Source: Cristatella mucedo
Taxonomy: Eukaryota > Bryozoa > Phylactolaemata > Cristatellidae
Direction: 5' to 3'
Length of the DNA stretch: 64,000 nucleotides
Assembly: GCA_009760855.2 (NCBI GenBank)
Contig: WPIO01000016.1
Span: 6,621,001-6,685,000, forward strand
The notes beneath the pieces were generated by a model. The model was given only the letters and a program-made list of their open reading frames with translations. It was not told the origin of the DNA and did no database searches. Shown piece after piece: positions 60,401-64,000 of this stretch. The position numbers and the translations under genes are program-made. Positions within the stretch are counted from its first letter, which is position 1; each line of letters starts with the position of its first letter.

Positions 60401-62940
60401 GCCAATAGCTGTTATAGTATCGATGTCGTGTGTATTGCGATCAAAGTTTTATCAACCAATTGGCATTTAGGTAGAACTATGAGGAACCTTTAACAATAGA
60501 TTATACCAATACCCTTAAAGTCTACTGCAAAAATTACCGGTACTCAAAATCATATCTATCACTCCTCAATGTAAAGGGTGTTAATACTACACACTGCTAA
60601 TATAAGGGGTCCACATTTTGTTGTATAAAAACATCTAGGGTTCGGTGAAAAAAACTCGTGAGTCAGGTGTTTCAGTGCTAGTTGGTACTGGTTACCTTCA
60701 TGGCCATATAAGCGGTAGCCTAATAGCCGTTGTCAGTAAATGCTAGCTACCTTAGTTACCCTGGAGAAATAGTCTTTCATTCTTTGTTAAGCGTCTAGAA
60801 AGAGATTGAGTTCTCTGGGGGCGCTGTATCAAGTGTATTATTATTACCTACTGTGTACTACACGGTTATACTTGTTGGTTCCGTTCGAAATGCTGGAGCC
60901 CATTATGGCCTAGCTATGGAAGCGGGCAAAGAACTGTTCCTTCTATACCTACACACACCGCTAGAATATTCCTTTGTTATCCGGTGCTGTTTCTCTTGGG
61001 ACTGCATGTAGCCTGAAAAATCTCCCGACGATACCGGTCGTTTGGTAATGCATTAAGCCTTTTCGATTTGTAAAGTATTCTTACGTTACATGCTTTTAAT
61101 TAGCAGCTTTTTCTGTGTCAAATAGGGCTAATTTTCGATGCTAAATCTTGAAAAATGCACCAGCCCTGTTTTTATTAGCTATCTGGACTTGCAGACCGGT
61201 TGTTCAGCCCAAACGAGGTCTACAAAGGGGCAGCCAAGCTTAGCACCTGAAGACCGGAGCCAACTTTTTGCTTAAAAAGTCAGCTGGCTCTGACGTGGCT
61301 TAGTGAAAGCTTTGACAGGTTGCTGAAATGCTTGAGCAGAGTGATCGTACGAAGCGACGTCTCTGGCCGTAACTAATTTTTAAGCACTACAGCAAACCAT
61401 ACTGCAGCACTATGCAGCAGGGCGCATGCATTCAAACATTTAATAATCGTAAGCATCAATTTCCAAATATTTGCCTTCTTGAACATCTAAAAATTCTATA
61501 GAGTCTAGAATGTGATAATTTATATAAGGTACATTTTGAAGCTTCAGTCGGTGTCTTATGACAGGAAGCCGGCTTTTGAAAGCAGGTCTGCGTCTCGTTA
61601 AAGGTAATAAGCAAGAACTGCCGACCGCACTCAGCGAGCCTGGCTGCGATTCAGAATAACTCTGACCGATGGGCCAGTTAAAACTGTTCCATTTCGTGTC
61701 AGCAACTTTGTGAAGAGATGTAGAATCATGAACAGTCAGCGCAATCTGGTAATTCGGATATTAGCTAGGCTGTTCAGCCTGATCTTTTATTCAGTTCCAC
61801 CACGGACGCCTACTACACAGTTTCAAAGTTTATTACTGCAAATTGAAATTCAGAGATGCAAGCTATGTATGATTTATATATAAATAAGTTAATATATATA
61901 TGTATTTATATATACGTACGTAAGTATGCATGAGCAACTTTAAATAGCAAATTATACCCTCGAACTGTAAAGCTCCTTCGTAAAAAGCAGTTTCATGTTT
62001 TAAAAGGGACTTTTGTTACTAGTTTAGCATTTGCTTCTCTGTGATAACTTAAATCTTCTAAACGTAACTTTGAATGTCTGGAACTCCACGACGTCATTGG
62101 GTGTCGAGCAGAATTATTATGCAAGGCGCTCCGAGCCCAAGTTGCTGTTGGTACCATGATTTAGATACAGCTTTTCGAATCAAACTCAAGCGGCAAATAT
62201 GAATTAAGAAGCTCACCTGAGTAAGGCAGACAGTGGAGTAACTTTATAAGGCACGTAAAAGCTCCTGCTGGATAAAAAGGATTACTCAGAGTAGCCAGCC
62301 ATCCAGTATATATCATTGTATAAGATATGGGCAAATTAGTTCTATAATCTAGTGTTTCTACAAAAGGCTCCCCGTCACCCACTTTCTGGATACCTGAGAA
62401 TGGATCTCCTAACTAATCTGTCTTGGGGGATCAGATGGAGCGAGGGGCTGACATTTTCGTTGAGGATCAGATCGGAACGATGGGCTGAACAGGAGCTCTG
62501 GGCATATTATAATAATGCTGGCATTGACTCACAGAGATTGCGACTCTCAACCGTGAATTCTTCGTGCACCTGAAATGAAGAAACTGCAATGACAAAAAAT
62601 TGAGCAGAATGGCAGTTCGCTAAGCTGATCGGCACCCTACCAGTCTGATTGGTGAAGCAGTGCTCGATTTTCGCAGCCGGACCACATCCTGCAATTGTGC
62701 AACCTTCCACCGATATGCTGTAGTAGCAGTGTGGCTTCAGGCCAGTAAATAGTTTTCTTGTCGAATTCGTTCCTCCGGAAATTCTGGTGAGATTGTCTGG
62801 ACATTCTTTAGAGTAGGGCTCAACTGTCAAAACATATCGATATTCTATTCCAACCGTCTCTACCATCATGTCCCATTGCAGTTCGATAGCAGTTGAGTTG
62901 CTAAACGTAACTCGTACACCAGTCGGAGCATTGCTGGGCA
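38015..62940 (-). CDS. Adhesion GPCR-like gene, copy 2
   Basis: This gene is read right to left. Its recognised exons are an FN3 module (62.6-62.9 kb), a cysteine-containing exon (56.0 kb), GAIN exons (55.8, 52.9, 52.7, 49.1, 48.4 and 48.1 kb), GPS (46.7 kb), TM1 (42.1 kb) and TM2-TM3 (41.8 kb). TM4 is split in two (41.5 and 41.3 kb), followed by TM5 (38.4-38.6 kb) and TM6-TM7 with the tail (38.0-38.3 kb). Splice phases agree from the 55.8 kb exon to the stop. The product is a plasma-membrane receptor with a likely self-cleaving GPS. The cytoplasmic tail is about 50 residues, rich in Ser, Thr and Gln. A LINE-A insertion removes the start of the 56.0 kb exon, so the N-terminal half may not be spliced normally. 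The 5' end lies beyond the window or in exons I could not see. Confidence 0.85.
38379..38578 (-). CDS. aGPCR copy 2 exon: extracellular loop 2 and TM5
   Basis: This 200-base exon starts CWVSKPVLLYAVVVPIGAIV (the conserved ECL2 Cys-Trp followed by TM5). It ends with intracellular loop 3 and the start of TM6. The acceptor is gtggcag and the donor is GTAAGC. Confidence 0.92.
39378..39562. repeat. Self-complementary CA / TA / TG microsatellite
   Basis: A CA array (about 100 bases, one interruption) is followed by a TA block and then a TG array. CA and TG arms are reverse complements, so the whole can fold into a hairpin or cruciform. Confidence 0.92.
39643..39835 (-). mobile_element. LINE-A 3' fragment
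   Basis: It starts AATAATAATAATAC, then 'ctccatctctttctaggcgc', then 'cacaggctcagcatacaagt', in reverse orientation. Confidence 0.82.
41299..41383 (-). CDS. aGPCR copy 2 exon: TM4 second half
   Basis: This 85-base exon, tttgttag to GTAAGT, reads VPAVAVVVLVVTDSQHYLGY, then DASEALQ. With the previous exon it completes TM4 (WG/VPAV). The CA overhang joins G of the TM5 exon to give QQCW. Confidence 0.88.
41470..41534 (-). CDS. aGPCR copy 2 exon: intracellular loop 2 and TM4 start
   Basis: This 65-base exon reads LVKVLNTYVPNFVLKASVPS followed by WG. It extends the TM2-TM3 exon (QYLR/LVKV) in the conserved aGPCR order. The acceptor is ttatag and the donor is GTAAGT. Confidence 0.9.
41662..41859 (-). 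CDS. aGPCR copy 2 exon: TM2-TM3
   Basis: It is identical in sequence to the copy 1 exon at 82-279: SMRRTTSQ, then TM2 (VLFNLALSLAGLNLCFLVGF), then TM3 (YFLLSSFAWMLVEGVLQYL). Confidence 0.93.
42095..42213 (-). CDS. aGPCR copy 2 exon: TM1
   Basis: This 119-base exon, ttttag to GTAAAT, ends with the TM1 helix LSVSTVGLGLVIVTFILF. Phases match the GPS exon and the TM2-TM3 exon. It differs from copy 1 at one base. Confidence 0.86.
42480..42695. other. Insertion present only in copy 2
   Basis: About 215 bases between 'gtgggatgattgg' and 'aaaatacgataggcaaatc' have no counterpart in copy 1 (near 880). The plus strand has an open frame here (FVFITGEFSWSTNTLSS). No element type or target duplication was recognised. 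Confidence 0.5.
43028..43336. repeat. Segment duplicated within copy 2, left member
   Basis: It starts 'ttctatgcagtacttggcgt' and matches 45,379-45,680 and copy 1 at 1,210-1,500. The two copy 2 members flank LINE-A and about 1.3 kb of unrelated sequence. Confidence 0.75.
43337..44041 (+). mobile_element. LINE-A 3' fragment, copy 2 only
   Basis: It starts inside ORF2 (TSRLDFSNPLLADLTACAIR), with ANLNWLPVEQPIEFKVLSL further on. It ends with the LINE-A 3' UTR and a run of about twelve TTA units. Confidence 0.87.
44042..45330. other. Copy 2-only spacer
   Basis: This sequence has no counterpart in copy 1. It contains a partial SINE-A at 44,470-44,555. I see no exon. Confidence 0.4.
44470..44555 (-). 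mobile_element. Partial SINE-A
   Basis: The reverse strand carries the B-box-like 'gtcgtgggctcgagccccag' and part of the body. The A-box end is damaged. Confidence 0.55.
46002..46360. repeat. Tandem duplication of about 185 bases, copy 2
   Basis: 'ttgaggctacctgacacaat' at 46,002 and 'ttgaggctacctgacgcaat' at 46,187 start two adjacent copies joined by a TTTTATT-rich stretch. Copy 1 has one copy at about 1,835-2,010. Confidence 0.8.
46600..46734 (-). CDS. aGPCR copy 2 exon: GPS motif
   Basis: This 135-base exon encodes LGCAFWDY, WSFNGCSSF and CNHLTHFAVLL, with the HLT cleavage triad intact. The acceptor is tttcag and the donor is GTGAGT. One synonymous base differs from copy 1. Confidence 0.93.
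48009..48178 (-). CDS. aGPCR copy 2 exon: GAIN subdomain B, second part
   Basis: This 170-base exon ends LLGRNVKHEKLDDDVILQFD then VSHIK, as in copy 1. A small number of amino-acid changes lie in the first half. The acceptor is atttag and the donor is GTGGTT. Confidence 0.82.
48348..48535 (-). CDS. aGPCR copy 2 exon: GAIN subdomain B, first part
   Basis: This 188-base exon reads IKFCIFEVTHNSSIIGVYVC, then LKLYYLTNESRFSQACT. It is one codon longer than in copy 1, because the AG used in copy 1 has mutated and the nearest AG is three bases earlier (gatcag). The frame is unchanged. The donor is GTAAGT. Confidence 0.78.
48975..49165 (-). CDS. aGPCR copy 2 extracellular exon, open
   Basis: After ctgcttcag the frame reads YKVRPGIVGKEAAIDLYPKY, then MTPVQLNQLTFCWMRFDHHT, then MGIEWER. 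With a GTGTAC donor at 48,974 the exon is 191 bases. This is exactly the phase needed to bridge the 52.6 kb exon and the 48.4 kb exon. The domain identity within GAIN is inferred. The copy 1 counterpart is frameshifted. Confidence 0.55.
49510..50125 (+). mobile_element. LINE-B fragment, old, shared by both copies
   Basis: It is the counterpart of 5,080-5,705, with the same start and end inside the aligned duplication. Confidence 0.6.
51284..51529 (+). other. Plus-strand open frame, copy 2 member
   Basis: It aligns to 7,736-7,945: VSGPEAKFLPTK, then IHYKNRQRETEWIKVNVEEK, then VLLSCTES. An inserted A and a one-base loss about 12 bases later keep the frame. Function unknown. Confidence 0.25.
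51950..52445 (-). mobile_element. Diverged LINE-B fragment, shared
   Basis: It is the counterpart of 8,395-8,885, and is decayed. Confidence 0.58.
52626..52743 (-). CDS. aGPCR copy 2 exon: GAIN subdomain A part
   Basis: It reads LTSNMEVILQSLMEVLSDTS, then SKSVEVDKRLMAYR. It has 118 bases, a gtttag acceptor and a GTAGGC donor. Length and phase are the same as in copy 1. Confidence 0.72.
52841..52935 (-). CDS. aGPCR copy 2 exon: GAIN subdomain A start
   Basis: It reads VSTFFAGVVDNVMSPDFTLA, then SSDAEVLAATR. It has 95 bases, an acceptor at cttgtag and a GTCAAT donor. Confidence 0.7.
53015..53293 (-). mobile_element. LINE-B 3' end, copy 2 only
   Basis: The tail of ATGTA units at the low end is followed by 'ggtgttacgcaggagagttt'. 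Copy 1 has the empty site at about 9,468. It closely resembles 6,478-6,760. Confidence 0.83.
54712..54885 (+). mobile_element. SINE-B copy, copy 2 only
   Basis: It has 'actagataaggtggttgctt', a clear B box in 'tgggttcgatttttgc', then 'gcgatcctttatcgccactg' and 'aaaataagaggctg'. Copy 1 lacks it (near 11,885). Confidence 0.7.
55761..55934 (-). CDS. aGPCR copy 2 stalk/GAIN exon
   Basis: This 174-base exon, phase 0-0, reads TIVTEDTALESLDIIYNFTS, then AISNITKMDFKFIADNLNVI, then AESMVQQKVNLSIDGTRK. The acceptor is tttttag and the donor is GTAATT. It is the unbroken form of the copy 1 exon at 12.7 kb. Confidence 0.7.
56025..56186 (-). pseudogene. aGPCR copy 2 cysteine exon, 5' end cut by LINE-A
   Basis: It reads VRTKAVCKWLDIDFAMDFPP, then LGNECLCKNNNQTDVNPKLK, then AVNL, with a GTAAGC donor. 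Homology to the copy 1 exon stops about 10 codons short of that exon's acceptor, where the 3' tail of a LINE-A begins. The native acceptor is gone. Confidence 0.6.
56187..56860 (-). mobile_element. LINE-A 3' fragment that cuts an exon
   Basis: The tail 'tattaataatgaatttgatt' is at the low end, then the 3' UTR and ORF2 end on the reverse strand (LTCRSLHSLPPAYLSDLH). It directly abuts the truncated receptor exon. Confidence 0.85.
56900..57534 (+). mobile_element. LINE-A copy, 5' portion before nested LINE-B
   Basis: It contains GVPQGS-like and FCADDSQLYL-like RT remnants, then FLKLKDGKTNLLVMGKPSVI, then RSDLSLHDHISSTIKS. It continues after the LINE-B insert at 57,960. Confidence 0.85.
57535..57959 (-). 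mobile_element. LINE-B inserted in LINE-A
   Basis: The ATGTA-type tail is at 57,535. The minus strand reads LKTVGDRSFSSASPRLWNSF and SVGYRMRTESRLSCE. A short CAGATG repeat at both junctions looks like a target duplication. Confidence 0.85.
57960..58600 (+). mobile_element. LINE-A copy, 3' portion after nested LINE-B
   Basis: ORF2 resumes (ARLVCLNRRSYHITPLLAEL) and runs into the 3' UTR, 'gaggtcgctttatcaagtgc', and an ATT-type tail. Confidence 0.85.
59048..59545. repeat. Two direct copies of a repeat, about 345 bases apart
   Basis: 'gctgggatccccagacagga' at 59,061 and 'gctgggatacccagacagga' at 59,411 start blocks of about 130 bases that align to 'aaatgtgagtaggctgaag'. The sequence before each block is also partly alike. 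The class is unknown. Confidence 0.75.
59600..61400. repeat. Pieces of the unclassified repeat seen at 20.5-21.8 kb
   Basis: 59,635-59,740, 60,655-60,720 and 61,235-61,380 resemble parts of 20,520-21,850. A reverse LINE-A fragment (60,090-60,360) and a forward LINE-A tip (60,780-60,847) lie between them. Confidence 0.45.
60090..60360 (-). mobile_element. LINE-A internal fragment
   Basis: 'gggacctactaaatgatttg', 'gagtttcaggctttgagaga' and 'aggtaggctggagccagaga' match LINE-A in reverse, without the tail. Confidence 0.7.
61400..62630. other. Intron below FN3-3, copy 2
   Basis: This stretch contains a TA-rich run at 61,870-61,915. I see no exon with paired splice sites and no named element. Confidence 0.4.
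62641..62940 (-). CDS. aGPCR copy 2 exon: fibronectin type III domain (FN3-3)
   Basis: This 300-base, phase-1 FN3 module reads VPSNAPTGVRVTFSNSTAIE, LQWDMM, then TGLKPHCYYSISVEGCTIAG, then CGPAAKIEHC. Core Trp, Leu and Tyr positions are present. The acceptor is ctttacag and the donor is GTAGGG. It is the most upstream exon of copy 2 that I recognise. Confidence 0.85.
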
Positions 62941-62944
62941 CTGT

Positions 62945-64000
62945 AAAGATCCAAAAAGACAATAATTAAAATGACAACAGTGACTGTACATTTTATTAAT
63001 TGCTTGCAGTTATAGGAAGCGTAAAGTTGCATTCAATTCGCATTTTTGTATGTGAAAAGTGGATGTTTCACAATAATATATAATAATAAAAATTATTTCT
63101 CCTTCCATAAAATCCTAATACATGCTATTACTATATTCAATTTTCTTTATACAAATAATAAATGTTTCACATTATTTTTTAAATATAGGGCTAAATGTAA
63201 TGCAAATGTTTTTCTTAAACAAGAATCATCAGGTCACTATAATTCAAATAATTACTAAACTGGATCAACCCAAATGCAAAAATGTTGGCATGTTTTGACC
63301 TTTCTAATGCGTACGCCAAAATATAGAAAACTTAAAATGGTTTTTCAATAGCCAAATTAGTCAGCGATCATTAAACTAAGGACGCTCCCTTTGCTGCTCC
63401 ATTGTGTTTGCTCTTTCTAATTCCAACTAATTCGAAAAAAAGATAGAAATGCGAAAACCTGAGATAAAAACCAATGAAATTATCGTCTCTTTAGTTTAAA
63501 GTAAACGAACGCACAATGAATAATAGTACAGGGCTTCAGGTTAATTCAAGGCTCTCTTAACATTGATCGATTAGACAAGCGGTTTCCTAGGGACATTCTT
63601 GTTATTTGTCAGTGATCTTTTACGCTCAACCGAGCCCTACTGTACACGGGATTCAGTCTTCTAAAAAAGACCAATTTGGCCACACTAAAGCTGATATAAA
63701 AGCCGTGCCTCCAGTGTCCAATCCTAAAGGTTCCTTTCAATTAGAAAGTAACTATATAATAATATATAATATATAATATATATATATAATATATAATAGC
63801 TGTCTTTAGCACTCCCTAAATGAAAGCTCAATCGTTGCAAGAAGTATAAACATCAAGATGTGTCGTGCTAATTTTGTTGGTATCAGGTCTTCCAGCTTTG
63901 GTCATTTTTTGAAGAGCACTTGAAAACGGAAAAACTGCATCGAAGAGCACGGGTGAGTGCCTGTTGCTGGACTGACAAATATCTTGACTTGCCTATATCA
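62945..64000. other. Intron upstream of FN3-3
   Basis: It is AT-rich and shares a diverged segment (63,300-63,750) with 19,380-19,880. A TA array lies at 63,752-63,800. I see no exon. Confidence 0.45.

Overview
This window looks like a stretch of an invertebrate metazoan nuclear genome. It is AT-rich, its genes are split by GT-AG introns, and it is full of truncated non-LTR retrotransposons, tRNA-like SINEs and microsatellites. I see no bacterial operons, CRISPR arrays or bona fide tRNA/rRNA genes. Adhesion GPCRs with FN3 modules and a GAIN/GPS core fit many animals, including early-branching ones. The sequence alone does not let me name the species.

The backbone is two paralogous adhesion-GPCR (aGPCR) genes, both on the minus strand and arranged in tandem. 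Copy 1 runs from the left edge, where it is cut inside its seven-TM region, to at least 19.03 kb. Copy 2 runs from its stop codon at 38,015 to at least 62.94 kb. Positions 1-406 are base-for-base identical to 41,581-41,986. Homology then continues with falling identity to about 13.1 kb and 56.2 kb. In copy 2 the chain of exons from the FN3 module through the GAIN domain, GPS and TM1 to TM7 can be followed with matching splice phases. Copy 1 carries the same exons up to TM3, plus two FN3 exons.

Between the two receptors, on the plus strand at 30.27-32.21 kb, lie five exons of an NADPH:quinone oxidoreductase (zeta-crystallin family). They are unusually GC-rich. No exons for the N-terminal part were found: the first exon abuts the 3' end of a LINE, and exon 4 has a frameshift. 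It is probably a 5'-truncated or decaying gene. A possible Ig-like exon (29.2 kb) and a possible two-exon C-terminus (27.5-27.9 kb) also lie there, unassigned.

The rest is mobile DNA and simple repeats. One L2/CR1-like LINE family ('LINE-A', 3' tail of ATT units) occurs about fifteen times. A second family ('LINE-B', 3' tail of ACATT-like units) occurs about ten times. Two tRNA-derived SINE families have five and three copies. Because the two receptor copies give filled-site and empty-site comparisons, several insertions can be ordered relative to the duplication. One LINE-A insertion cuts into an extracellular exon of copy 2. Large simple repeats lie at 24.70-25.49 kb (CTGTCT type), 31.77-31.99 kb (GA), 31.13-31.28 kb (CA) and 39.38-39.56 kb (CA-TA-TG, self-complementary).

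Nothing here amounts to a clearly new molecular system. The most useful signals are the gene-conversion-like identity gradient between the receptor copies, the FN3 module duplication, LINE insertions that delete exon ends, and single-base frameshifts that could be either decay or assembly error.
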